A DNA stretch of 64,000 nucleotides from NCBI GenBank assembly GCA_019321725.1, contig CM033111.1:9796001-9860000 (forward strand). Reading direction: 5' to 3'. Below, in pieces: positions 12,064 through 24,396 of the stretch. The notes under the pieces are model-generated. The model had not been told where the DNA came from, searched no databases, and was given only the letters and a program-made list of their open reading frames with translations. The translations under genes were made by a program, and so were the position numbers. This DNA comes from Paulownia fortunei (Eukaryota > Streptophyta > Magnoliopsida > Lamiales > Paulowniaceae). Every line of letters begins with the position of its first letter. The stretch's first letter is position 1.

Positions 12064-15000
12064 TCAATTAGGGAGCATTTTTATGGAGTTTGGCCAACCC
12101 ATATTTGAATACATTGGCATATTCTGTACTGGCTGTCCAGCATTACTGTAAGGTCCTGAGCCACGATCAAGAGGACTACTACCATCATTCTCCTCAGCCG
12201 ACTCACTTGAAATGCCGGGGGAAGGAGGGCTGGCCTGTGTCACTGGAGCACCAAAATTCAGCATATTTGAAGATGGAGTAGAAGAGGGCCCAGTCTTTGA
12301 TTTCTTGCCTTCTGCAATGAAGCTTCCTACCACAACCTGGAAAAGAAGGTATGATTTAGATGGCCTCTGATGGACAGAAAGGAATGCGCACACGCCAGAC
12401 ACAGAGAGGGGGACAGAGCATGGTAAAACAGTACCTGAACGGGTGATGCAGCTTTAAGCATTCCTGCAACTCCACCACCCAATACTCTACCATCTGACCC
12501 AGCCAATGACACACTCAGACCACCAGTTCGACTGCGGCTGCCATTACTCTCTGACAGCAGGAAGGAGCCTGACAAAGAGATGATCTCAAACCGGCCCTGC
12601 AAATTGATGACGGCATCATTATGCATATGCTAAAAGAACAAATTAAAATGTATAAACTAAAACATCTCAGCTAATGGCCAATGTCTAAAGTTTTGATGCA
12701 GATTTAACTTGCCATTGTCCTTTACCCTGCAAAACTATAACAAGGATAGTCGGCCGTTAAAGCATTATCTGTACACTAGCAAGGATTATTGACACCGAAT
12801 ATAAAATTCAACCTCAATTGTTGATGTCTATCTAAGAATGCCTTAAAGCATCTAGGAACTAGGATTTCTCACATAAGATTTTCAAAGCCAATTAAGCCAT
12901 TGGAATCATTTTTGTAATTTAATATACATTTCAAACCTTCAGAATTCATGGACTAAAATATCCCTTCTATAAGGGAACATCATCAAATAAAAACGTCCCA
13001 ACTATATTTGTTAGAGCAACAAATAAATAGGTACTTTAGTGTGCAGATAAAAAAAAATTAAAAAAAAAAAAACGGAACTCAAAACATCTCCAAAATTATC
13101 ATGAATTTTATATAATATTCGACAGGTAGACTATACAGGAATCATCTTGGACATGGATGTAAATACTTGAGCAGGCAAAGAAATTTTTATTATGAGCTTC
13201 CTGTATACAAGCTAGATAAGAAGAGTTTCAGAGGATGAGAGGACATGTGACAATTAACACTCATAGCTGCAGTAGCAAATGACATTTTGGTATGGTGGTA
13301 GAAACTGAACTCTCACATTTAAATACAAGGAAAATGAAAATAACGTTTAACCATGCTCAAAGATAATATTGATATGCTTGGACCTTGGATTTCAGTGAGG
13401 AAAATGTTGAAAGAAATTCTTTCCTCCATATGGTTATAAAGGAAATTGCTATTATTTTTCCCATAAGAAAATGTAATGAAATCTAGTTTACCATGCTTTT
13501 CCTTTTCTTGACTAAAATACCAGGTCAAAACATGGTGTGAGTTTTCAGATCAACGCAATACATATTAAGCACATAATCCAACTACTACTGAGATAGGGAG
13601 GATCTGGCAATATATAAAATATCAAGTTGGAGTGAACAGAAGACTCAACTTTATATTTAAACAAAAAGCTCACCCCATGGCCAAAAGAAAGGAGTTTACA
13701 AGAACAAAGAACCAAGGCAACAATGCTTCAAACCTCTTTTCTTATAGTAGGGTCTCATTCCAATATGAGAATCTTCACTATAGGCTTTGACAAGACAAGA
13801 TAGGTTGTTAGGGCCCACAATGATGTGAAACCAGCTGCTAGGAATCTCCCGACAGAAGGTCATTAAAGGATAAATGCTATTGCTGAATCTCAAAATTAGG
13901 AGGATTAAGAAAGAGGAAACTACTGGGCTAGAAACATCAGAACTAGTGAGATCGAGGGCAACAGAAGCTGATGAACATATGAACTTGTGCCAACGAAAGC
14001 TGTGTGGTCAATTATGTTTCAGGAGAGGGTATACTTGGTACTGTTTTTGTGGATGCAGGAAATGACAGTACAAAGGATTATGGAAAAGCAAAAAGTCCAT
14101 TAGTGAGGGATCAAGAATCTGAAAAAGGTGATCATTTATCCAGCAAGGCTAAAAACAATTCTCAATGTAATTAAATACATCTTGAATTGATAACAATTTC
14201 CAGACTAACAATTTACAAAACTAGTAGGAAAAGCATTATGGAAGAAAAATAGAGACCTATAAGGCATTAAATAGCATCAATAAGAAGGATAGACATTAAT
14301 AGCTCTCAAGATAATAAATTATAATATGAAAATTGCTTCACAAATCTACAAATTATAAGATAAATAAAGACGATTTTTGAAGAATGACATGGCCTATGGA
14401 ATTTGTACTTTGAAAGGGTAGTTGATCAAAAATTTTGGGTATCTCGACATCCAAAAAAAAAAAGAACTTTGTGAATTAAACATATCTCTGGGCCATTACT
14501 CCCAGTTCCTTGGGGCACTTAGGGGCACTATCGCCCAAGTATATGCCCTGAACACACCCACAAAAGATACGGGCAACTCTGCTCCGGCCACCCACATTTC
14601 CTCGAGGAGGTCTCGCCACAAGGACGCATTTTAAAACACTGGTACAAAGCTCTCAGATGTAGGACACCCTTAGCCCATCTTAGGTGTTTAATACTTTTTT
14701 AGATGCCTTAAGTTATGATTGGTGGCTTTAATCAAAGGTTTCAAACAGGAAACAACCGAAGGATTTGTGTAGCAATTTTCAGAGGCTTAATTACCCCAAG
14801 CAGATGAGTACAAGAAGACTGGATATCACTTGAATTTCATCTAACAGGTTGATAAAGCAAAAGAGAACTCGATTGACTTTGAGGACGCTATCAGCTCAAA
14901 AATTTTGAGCCACCAACGGTTTTAAAAGCAATTTCCATACAGTTTTTCTGATGCCAAACCAGAAGAGTTTCCTGATGATCTTCCTCTTGTTACTATTGTT

Positions 15001-18000
15001 CAACTTGTAATTGCAACACTAGAGTCACAATTGCCAGGAGATTCAGCACATATTTCAGATAAATCTGAACTGTTGAGGTAAAGGAGGTGAGCATTCTGCT
15101 TTGGAGGAAACACTTGAATATACGAACTTTTGATGAATTTTATACAATTGGAATGGAAACAATTCAGCAGAAAACTTGAAACAAATGTTGCATATTAAAA
15201 AGGATTCGAAAATCACAAAATGAGAAGAATTATCTAAATCTTTGGAACAAGGGAAAGTAAATTCTTAAGTCAAGAAACAGCATTGGTAGATATGTGATTA
15301 CAAATGAATTTTATATGGGATAGAGTTTAATGTCCTATCTTTTTCAAGATGCTCACAGAGAGGAAACCAGTATATGTTTCAAGAAACTTTATGGATTCCA
15401 GTTTGAAGCTTCAAAGTATTCATATCTCAACACTTCAATAAACAACTTTCCAACTAAGACTATTATAGACTCTTAGAATTCCTTATCCCAATAAAAGAAC
15501 CGACCAACAATAGGTATAAAAGAAATTCAGATTCGAGAGGCCAGGATTAGTGAACCTGAAATACAGCAGGTTTAAAATATAAAGCAAGATACATAGTTCC
15601 AACTTACCTTCATTAATTCAGTCCAAATCTTGCTATACATAGACATCAATTTTCATTTTTCAGCTACTTCTCTGATGTGTCACCCAGACATTACGTTTTA
15701 GGAGAACTACAACATTTTAGGAGAGACTTGGCATTTCAAATTTTTCAAACCCAGAGAGAGGGAGTAAAAGAAACTCTAAAAGATTTTGTAGAGGTCACTA
15801 GAGAAAGACACATTACATGGGCAAAATCACCTCCTCAATATCAAACATTTTTGCTTCGCCATATCTTCATGGGCTTGGTGGGCATCATTAGTCCAGTTAC
15901 GACCCAAAGAGCCTTCACAAAGAATGTGAAGGAGTAGATGCTATACTTATCTTTATGTAAGCATATATCTATTGACAACTCAGGTAGAAATATAAATGCA
16001 AGCATTATCTAGCATATCTAGCAAATATCTGGATCTTTCGTTATAGATAGAGGCATTCCTGATACAAGAACGATAATGATGCATCATCAATAAATCTAAC
16101 ATAAGGCATATCATAACAGAAAGGTTGTTCAGTAGCACACACCTCATATGTCACTGTGCCACCGGACATTGCTGGTTGGCGAAGCGTAACATTACAGATG
16201 GCACCATTAGCAGATAAAATGCAAACTGTGCGTGGTCCTTGCTGCGAGAAAGCCATAATTTTTGAAGCTATGTCCTACAAAACATGACCACCAAAAACAT
16301 TAAGAACAGATAACATTATCAGCCTTTCTTCAATGCATAAGCTGGTCCCTTATTTATTTATTGATTTTTCCTTTCTCTAGAGATTATGAGCTCCTTAAGG
16401 AAGGGACCTGGGACCCTGGTACTATAGCATCACCTGGAACGTTAAAGGCACTTACCACTACAAATGGACTATAGTCAGCTCGAAGCTAGTAAAGTTCAGT
16501 TTGACAACTTTTAAGCCACACAACAATATAAATTCAAACCATATCAACTTTGATCCAAACATTAAAACCAGAATTTAAATTCAAATGGGTATGAGCAAGG
16601 GTAGTGTTGGCTAGAAAAGGCTCAAACTCATCAAAGTTCATAGTACATATCTATCTTTAAGCTAAAGTACCTATCTAATACATGAATACAAGAAAAGATA
16701 AAGAAAGTTAATAGTTAGACTTATACATAAGCCTAAAGTACCTAACCCTCATACTAACAAGTAAAATAAACAAAGTTACATTTCTGAAAGCCCAATAAAG
16801 ATCATCCCTCTTTTCGATCTTGTACTACATTGAGTTTGGAAGGAAACATGCTCTGGAGAGTGACTGGTGTTCAGCGAGAAAAAAAACACACACAAAGTGT
16901 GCTCCATATTAAACATCCCCAAATAAGGCTATTTTTTTCTAAGATGTAATTTTTTTTTAACCGAAACTACCCTCACTCAAAGTAATTATGTGACACCATA
17001 AACTGTCAACTACTACTTTTGAAGGCAACAATGAAAAGATACGCAAAACTTTCATATTTCAACTCTCATAAAAAACTCTTTGCCGAGTCAAATGGGAGCC
17101 ATATTATTGCGACACAGGGAGTATATATCACAACTTCTAGAAACTAATTAACAAGTACAACTTTGTATCATCAAAAGCTTTCCATTGCCTTACTATAAAA
17201 GCAATCTTTTGTCTCACTAAAACAGAAAATTTTTAATCTTCCAGATCCGTACAATTTTTTGAATAGTAAGATTGTAGAGTTTCTATTTATGGTGCGAGTC
17301 CTTTGCCAAATCAAATGGATTCAATGCTTTGAATCATAAGATTGTAGGATTTTCTTACAGGCTTTGATAAATTGTTATGTTCACAGTTGGTCCCATCTTT
17401 CTGCCTTGTGATGCTTTTTTTAACAAATTTTGTATTTATTCTTTTTATCCGCCTTAATAAATATCTTGGTGGTGGCCCAAGGTACAACTAATTATGTCTG
17501 GTAGTGGCTAACTCCTAAATTGAATTTTCATTTCAATGTTAAATCATATTCAGAATTTTTGAGTGCTCCATTTTCGAAGTATGCTTGGGTTCAGACCTTT
17601 TTATGTAACTATGCTCCCATTGTCCATGTCCATGTCCATGTCAATGGTGCAGATAGAAGTGTAAAAGAAGTTTGAGGTCTGCTAAACATATCAATGTGAA
17701 CACATCTGAATATGGCTCAGAGATTATCAAGTGGTATTGAATTGATAACCATCAGTCTTTGAAGAAGGGGTTTGGAAGACTCTCTAAAGAAGGGGACACT
17801 ATTCAAAGACCAAGGGCGAGGACATCCATAGGCTTACGTGATATTACTCAATTTCTGGATAATATATAGCATCATTAATGATGCTGAGATAGAACCATGT
17901 TCCGGCTACTCCTGAAACTGATGAACAGAGCATAAATACTAGAGAGCTAAGTCATTAATGAAGCAAAGAGGAAATAGAACACTAGGCACCCAGAATTCGG

Positions 18001-20029
18001 ATTGCAGCAAACCAAATTTTTGATAGCATCGCATGATCGCATGCAGCCTTCAACAGCTCTGGAGTAATCCATATCCGATACTTAACTGGCATTCCACTGC
18101 ATGGATCTATTTTACTCAACTACTCTAACAAAGGCCACATTAAAAATAGGAACTGCAATAAAAATACCTTTAATGGAAAACACCTACGAACACTATTTGG
18201 CAAATAGGAGGATTTGGAGTACTATTGAACAAAGTTTACACTTCTAATACATGAGACTATTACTTCTTATAAAGACCATTTTAATTCTTCAAAGTCACAG
18301 TCCAACACCTTCATGCTTTTGCTCTCCATTAACTGCCATGCAGTAAGCATGTAAGATATTTGCCTGAGGACTTCTATAGCAATGTAATACTACAAGGAGA
18401 ACAAGACAGGCAAATACAAAACTGATTGCCCCTACATAAGACATCATAGCAAATGAAGTGATACATAACATGGATCAGTTTAGAGATTGCATTATCCAAA
18501 CTGCAAAAATCATAAATCCTAGATTCAGGATCATGATCTCTCTGTTATTAATAAAGCTTTCATGTTCACAAAGCATGAACAAATATGCCATATCAATTCA
18601 TGTAACAATGAGAAATGATTGCCATTCAAGAAATTTCACCAAGACAAAATTCTTTTCTAGGCATACAAAACATGAACAATTCATGTACTTAAGAGAAATT
18701 ATTACCCGTTCAAGAAATTTCACCAAGAATTCACTTCACATCACCTAATCCCACCAAACAAACTGGCAACCTCCTCTACTAGAAGGCACCAGATTGTATA
18801 CTTCCTAGCTTACTTTTGAATAAACAGACAATAGATCTCATTTTTTATAAACCACAACATTAAGAACTTCAAACATCTTCTAAAAGTTAAAGGCTAATAA
18901 TTCTATGTTGAATTTACAGTTTTCATAAAACACGTCAACCTCTCCAGTTGATACATGCAATAAGCATCTTATTTAATGCGAGAGTGATGGGCTCTCAGAG
19001 CCAATTGCCAAAAGAACTACTTTGACAATCACTTTGCCTCATTTTGTTTGCCTATAACTTACCAAAATACGGGTCCTTTTTCCAAAATATCGGTTATCAA
19101 AAACCAAATACAGTTCCGAAAACTACAGAGCAAAAACCCAAAAAAAACAAAAAAAAAAAGCAAAGGCATGAATCTTGAAGCTATTCCTCCCCTTTGTTCT
19201 CGCAAATAGTATCTACAATTAAATTTAGAAAAATAGAATGTGCTTTGGATAGTGATTGCACAGGGAAACAAGCAATTGGAGCATAACATGTTAACAAAAT
19301 TAACAAATTTTAGTATCACCAAACCAGCATTAGCAATTTACCTCTCCTGAATTTACCGTAATTACATGAGGCGTAAAACCAACTCCTGGCGCTCCTGGCC
19401 ACCAAAAGAGGAATATCAGGATTTCACCACCAAAAAATGTACATATTGATAAGCACAGCATATGATCAAAGTATAAGATCATAACCTAGAGCATCCAACT
19501 GCTTTTTCACTGAACCAGGAGGCCTGCCGCGGTTGCGCTTGGCGGCGGTTTCAGACAATGGAGTCCCACCACCCCCACCAGAATCCGCATGGGCCCCGGC
19601 AGACGAAATCTGGGTAACAGGAGCAGGGGACAGACCTAGACCGATGCTACTATCAGGCGAGTATTTTCTGGGCCGGCCCCTTTTCTTTCTGGCCGGCTCA
19701 ATGTTGAACCAGCCGCCACCGCTGCCGGAAGGCGACCCATCAGAATACTGATGATCCAGCGGTTTTTGGGCTGCGGCGGCAGCCACGGAGTTGAAGGGGA
19801 AGCGGGGGTTCTGTTGGTGCATCATGGCGGTGTTAGAGGTGGCGGAGGTGGTGGGGGCGACAGAAATGTTGCTGTTGGGTAGTTGGTACGAATTGTTGGA
19901 CGGATGTTGTTGGGTTTGAATGTGTGGACCCATTAGGACGGCGTGGTGTGAGGGTAGCGGTGGTTGGAGATGGTGGTGGTGCTGGTGGTGGGCGTGGGGT
20001 GGCGGAGCGGAGGAATCTTGGGAATCCAT
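12064..20029 (-). CDS. AHL: AT-hook motif nuclear-localised (AHL) protein, two AT-hooks + PPC domain
   Basis: Five coding exons join in frame with GT-AG introns: 20029-19486, 19394-19342, 16274-16143, 12596-12435 and 12336-12064 (stop TGA), giving 387 residues. The N-terminus is His/Pro/Gln-rich. AT-hook 1 (KKRGRPRKY, about residues 116-123) and AT-hook 2 (RNRGRPPGSVKKQ, about 165-177) should bind the minor groove of AT-rich DNA. The PPC/DUF296 domain (about 184-305) starts GFTPHVITVNSGEDI and includes ILSANGAICNVTLRQP and GRFEIISLSGSF, the surface that lets AHL proteins trimerise and bind other nuclear factors. The tail is Ser/Pro-rich. Two hooks plus this PPC place it in the plant type-II AHL class (known: chromatin and transcription regulation); which member is unclear. 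The ATG at 20029 is the first in a clean frame, in a good context (ATGG). Two introns exceed 3 kb. Confidence 0.95.
12597..16142 (-). other. AHL intron 3 (3.5 kb)
   Basis: The intron begins GT after TATGAG and ends TTGCAG before GGCCGG. It holds no supported gene on either strand. A GC-richer block lies at 14483-14636 in otherwise AT-rich sequence, and an 86-codon plus-strand frame sits at 15677-15937; I recognise neither. The size suggests old transposon insertions that have lost their signatures. Confidence 0.8.
16275..19341 (-). other. AHL intron 2 (3.1 kb)
   Basis: The donor follows TCAGGAGAG and the acceptor is TTGTAG before GACATAGC. Inside are a possible single Stowaway-like end (17095-17112, reading ...AGTCAAATGGGAG...ACAGGGAGTA), three copies of GTCCAT near 17620-17640, and a short direct repeat at 18625-18728. 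No internal gene is supported. Confidence 0.8.
18565..18730. repeat. 84-bp-spaced direct repeat in AHL intron 2
   Basis: The 20-mer TTCAAGAAATTTCACCAAGA occurs exactly at 18625-18644 and again at 18709-18728. The sequence before each copy is also related (catgaacaa...tcatgta...gagaaat), so the unit is about 84 bp in two degenerate copies. Confidence 0.7.
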
Positions 20030-20360
20030 GGGAGACAGGTGTGGAGGAGAATCTAAAGTTAATACTATAGTCTAATGTATTGGAAAATTGAGAATGCAGG
20101 TTGATTGGGAATCTAATTTCGAGTGAGTTCCAAATGTGGAGATAGATATGGAGTACAAAGTGAGAACAAAAACTGGGCAGGTAAAGAGTCGAGCGATCGA
20201 GGGAGGGAGGGGGGGGGGGGGGGGGGGGTGTTGTTTAGAATTAGGGTTTTATATTTTCTTTTATGGGTGTGGACTTTATTATATTTTGGAATAAAATCAG
20301 CATAGAATTTGGGGTACTCAGAAAAATAAAGATGAAGTAATCTGTGTTTGGAATGAAAGG
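20030..20360 (-). promoter_or_regulatory. AHL 5' UTR and core promoter: TATA box, telo-box, C-tract
   Basis: Read on the minus strand, TATAAAA (20253-20247) runs straight into AAACCCTAA (20249-20241), a telo-box common in plant promoters. About 20-45 bp downstream comes an uninterrupted C20 run (20228-20209), then CCTCCCTCCCTCG, then a pyrimidine-rich leader to the ATG at 20029. Plant TATA boxes sit about 30 bp before the start site, so transcription probably begins in or next to the C run, giving a leader of about 190 nt. The elements are seen directly; the start site is inferred. Confidence 0.6.
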
Positions 20361-22129
20361 AAGTTGGAAATTTTATAAGTCAGTATGGAATATAATATAA
20401 TTAAATATGGGATGAAAAAAATATATTTCTTATCAAAAGTTATGATAAAAATTAATTTAAAATTATGAAAAAAATAGCATAAGAATTCATAAGTGGGCGT
20501 GGTACATAGAGAAATGATGTTACATGGCTTCGTTATCGTTAGATGTATACAATAGATAAGTGGAACTCATGATCCAACATTTCTTGAGGATTTAGCTAGT
20601 TTTGAGATAGGCTTAAAATCACACAAAAAAGGAGAAATATTTTTTTTGAAATATGGTAATTAGGAAATACCTTTTATTATTATTATTATAATTATTGGGA
20701 GGAGCAAAGGGTTGGGGTGGGAAAAAATAGTTTGTGTTTTTACTTTAAGGGTAAAATGGTGAAAAAATCTTAAGATTATATTTGAAAGGAAGGATTGAGA
20801 TTTGATGTAATGGTTCCTTCTAATACATATTTGAAATCTACCATAATAACTTTCAAAATAATTTAAAATATGAGTTTAAAAATTTAAGATCTATTAAATC
20901 ATGATATTATTCAATGAACTGTTATTATAAATTTAAAAACCTTAACTTCTAAATAAAACCTTAAAGCTATTTTTTTTTCATTATTCAGTCCTCACTCTCA
21001 TTTTCTTAGTTTTCACTCCTCAAATTAAACTTATTTTTAGAGTCAATTCTCCACTCAACCCGAATTAACAAAAATAACCTCCAATTAACACTCTTTCTTT
21101 CTTTTCCACAAACCTAATTCCCTGCTCCCGCACTCACGTTGTCATGCACGCACACCCAAACCAACTCGACTATTATGCTTATTTTCACGACAATCTCACC
21201 ATCTATTGCTAAATTGTTTTTCTCAGCGCCACCACAGCTAAATTCCAAAAATCCCTTGCTCGAATTGATATTATTAAATCAATTCATTCATATCTCACTT
21301 ATCATCTAGTCACCATTCTCAACCATTATATTTCTGTTTTCATCTCCATTTTCCTAAACCACCAATTAGTCAATCTCTCTCTCTATAAAAGAAATTATTG
21401 TGTTTGTTTCTTTATTTAAATTCTCCTTTCACTGACTTGGCTCGGTATGTTCTTTTTCTCATTTTTGAAATATAGCATTTGCTTATTTGTATAGTTATCT
21501 AAGTTTTTTTTTTTTTTTTTTTTGATGATTTTTTGTACCTTGTTTTGGTACCTTATTCGTGATTGATCTGTTGTGGTGTTCTGTTACCTTGTATAGATCT
21601 CAGGAATTTTAATGTTGTATTTTTTATTCATTTTGGATTAATTTTTAGGGGCCGCTGAATTTTTGAGTTGATGACAAGAAAGAGAATGTGGATTTTTCTA
21701 TCTTGTTTACACAAATTTAGGTTGTCTTATTTCTCTTAAAGACATTTACTTTCATTTTTTATTCTTTTTGTGTGATAAGGAATAAGCTTTGTTGTATTTT
21801 GTTGTTCTTTTTCCCAACAAAACTTTGGTTGATATTAGGAGAAAAAAAATTCATTTAATTATCTAATTCCTTTTTAAAAGCCAAAAAAAAAAAAGGAAAA
21901 AAAGAGTTTGAATAGAACGCTTGATGTTAACCTTTTACTTAAAGTTGATCAGTATTCTGTTAACCTTTTGATAAAACCAACCTATAAAGGCCTTATAGTT
22001 AAAAAGAGGAGGAAAACTTATTTTATTTTAATTATTTTTTTATGGGGGTTGAATGGCGTAGATATTTAGTCTATTTATGATCTTTCCTCCGTTTATTTAG
22101 GTGTTAACTTTTGTTTCTGAAAAAAGGTT
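20361..22129. other. Upstream region of AHL, AT-rich, no gene
   Basis: No exon is supported. The interval includes a MITE-like AT-rich segment (about 20790-20975), pyrimidine-rich sequence with CT-rich runs near 21360-21390, and a T18 run near 21507-21524. Part of it may carry distal AHL regulatory sequence, but I saw no specific motif. Confidence 0.45.
20790..20975. mobile_element. AT-rich MITE-like segment, related to the one at 23232-23466
   Basis: It shares long stretches with the segment at 23232-23466: a 'tataataa.tttcaaaataattta.aatatgagtt' block, an 'aaatctatta' block and a 'gttattataaatttaaaa.cctta' block appear in the same order in both. No clean terminal inverted repeat remains, so this is a decayed member of a short AT-rich family. 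Confidence 0.4.
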
Positions 22130-22600
22130 TATAAGTGGGCAAAAATTAGACTAGTGTTGGACAAGTCAATTAGATTAGTCGTTTTTATACTCTTGTAATA
22201 AATATTTTCTTTTTAATCAATATTCCATTTGTATTTTTTATTTAAATTTTAATAAAGTTTATAAATCATATATAGCTACAAGGCATAGTCGCTCATATGA
22301 TCGTGATCATGAAATATATATTTCTATGTTTTGGGTCTTAAATTGTTCCAAGTCGAGATCATTGAAAAGGACATCGATATTGCACATATGATACATGCTT
22401 GTAAGTAAGAATTTCAATTCATGGACATCAGTATAGGGACACTAGTATGTGTGTGCTTATTAGAGAATAAATGCCTGAACAACTCGGCCTAGCAATTCTT
22501 AATTGGAAATAAATTATTGTTTAATATAGAATTTCTATATTATAATAGTGCAAGATTAGTTCTTAGAAGAAATATTGTTGTAATCTTGTATATGGTTGAT
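22130..22600 (+). repeat. Retroelement-derived direct repeat, copy A (partner at 30040-30460)
   Basis: It aligns with 30040-30460 over about 370 bp in the same orientation. Shared phrases include 'agattagtc.tttttatactctt', 'catatatagctacaaggcatagt', 'cgctcatatgat', 'atcttaaattgttc.aagt' and 'ttgcacatatgatac'. Copy B follows the RNase H end of a copia element, so this sequence is probably a copia 3' region or LTR portion. Copy A has no coding copia remnant beside it. Confidence 0.65.
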
Positions 22601-24156
22601 TGTACTTTGATTTATTCTCTGATTATAGGTCAATCACAAAGAAAATTATGGGTACAATTTAATTAAGTATAAACGTTAATGAGTAACCAATAAAAGATCC
22701 ATCGTCTATTTAGATGAATATAGGAATCTCCTCTATTTTTTACAGTTCTTAATTTAAAAATTCTTGGTCAAGATTGGATGAAAATTTAAAAAAAAAATCA
22801 TCATGAAGTTAAGTAGCTAGGAATGTATATATAGCTATTGGGTTATTTAAGTTTCAACTAATTATCCATACTCCAGGTCTAATCGAGAGATTAGTTGGTA
22901 GAGGGATCTTACTTGCATGTTATTCATAATTAAAAAAATTTACTACTTTACCTATATCTAAATCTTCATGGCATATTGTTAAATGCATTTTGGGAAGTTC
23001 AATTGGAGCAATTAATTAATTGATCAGATCGATTAATTAAATAGGTTTAAATTATTTCCTACAATGAATTAATTAGATTGATTGATTAGATCAATTAATT
23101 TTGCTTCATTAATTTTTGTCTTATGTCCAACAGGATGGGTTTGATGGGATCAAGGTCCAATAGGAATTGGAATTTCAGTATTAGAGAAAGAAGTAAACAA
23201 AGTAGTTGAATTAGTATAAGATACTATCCATAAGGTTGCATTTGGATGGAATATTTTGGATTTAATGAGAGGATTTGGGAGAATGATTTCAAATTACTCT
23301 AAATAAAATGGATTTGAAATTCACTATAATGATTCAAAAAATAATTCAAAATAGGAGTTCAATTATTTGAAATCTATTGTATTAAGAAATTACTCAAACA
23401 AATTCGATGGATTTGTTATTATAGATTTAAAATCCTTATGTTCAAATCCATTAATCCAAATGAAGCTAAGAGTATTTGATGCACAAGGAAACTACCTCAA
23501 GAAGGTTTAATCCTACATGGATTTGGTGTCCTATTAAGAGGGATTAGGGGTGTGTGTGTAAACATACACACAAATATGGATGAACTTTTCACGTATTTGT
23601 GTGTGTAAAATTTGTCCAAAGGTAGCCCCAAAAACCATCCACTTCCTCTCCCATATTATGTAATTTTTGTATTCTTTTGTTCTTCTTTTTTGAATTAAAG
23701 TATTCAAATATAATCATACATAAAGTGTTTGTGTTATTATTTCCAAACCTTTATAGAGTAACCTCTTTGTTAGGAATTATCGAATTAAACTACTAGTATA
23801 AGTTTTGTTTCGTGTGGATATACAAAGTATGAATTAACTTTAGAGGAGATACACATTGAGCTTTCGGGTGAACTATTTCCTACGACGGGGTTACAAATTC
23901 ATTATCGTGAATTAAAACTCCCCATTTCAATAGCAAGAGATTGAGAATAAATTAGATCATTTCATTATCCGTTACACTCAGCTTAAAGCATTAGATATAA
24001 GTTCGAACTTAACCTATACAAGAATTAAATTATACATAATCGATAAATCCATAGCAACGAAATACATAGGATTAAATAATAACTTTTATTATTTATGTTT
24101 TTGCAACCTAAAATTCCACTGTGCCATATATCCCGAGGTTTATGTGAATTAAACAA
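22601..24156. other. AT-rich repeat sequence ending in a possible retrotransposon LTR tail
   Basis: No gene. The interval is rich in ATTAATTAATTG words (22990-23100) and carries a MITE-like insertion (23232-23466). It ends in AAACAA directly before a primer-binding-site-like sequence at 24157, as the 3' end of a copia LTR would. The left end of such an LTR could not be located. Confidence 0.4.
23232..23466. mobile_element. Short non-autonomous DNA transposon (MITE) candidate
   Basis: The left end carries GCATTTGGATGGAAT and the reverse complement of the right end carries TTCATTTGGATTAATGGATTT, an imperfect terminal inverted repeat. The interior (about 235 bp) is AT-rich and non-coding. No target duplication is clear. 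A related decayed copy lies at 20790-20975. Confidence 0.45.
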
Positions 24157-24169
24157 TGGTATCAAAACC
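24157..24169 (+). other. Primer-binding-site-like sequence (initiator Met tRNA)
   Basis: TGGTATCAAAACC differs by two bases from the TGGTATCAGAGCC that plant retrotransposons use to anneal initiator methionine tRNA. It follows AAACAA, fitting an LTR end just upstream. No gag follows directly. Confidence 0.5.
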
Positions 24170-24396
24170 TAGATTATTCAATTTAATTCTTTATGATTAC
24201 GTTTCATATGATTTGCATAAAATTGAATTTAAATTTTTTTATTGAGAATGTTGTGTTTTTTTATGGAATGGCAAATCTTTTCTTTGTTTGGTATTAAATT
24301 TATTCTATTTTAATTAAAAAAAAACCCAAAAATAAGATGAAACAGATGAGTGACACATAAACGAGTTATATGGAGCCACTTTGTAGCTTGCCTACA

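Noticed and set aside
15677..15937. 86-codon open frame in AHL intron 3
   Set aside because: On the opposite strand to the gene, with no known motif and no splice partners; could be a transposon scrap but cannot be supported.
17086..17114. Sequence resembling the right end of a Stowaway MITE (AGTCAAATGGGAG...ACAGGGAGTA)
   Set aside because: No matching left end was found upstream in the intron; too decayed to call.
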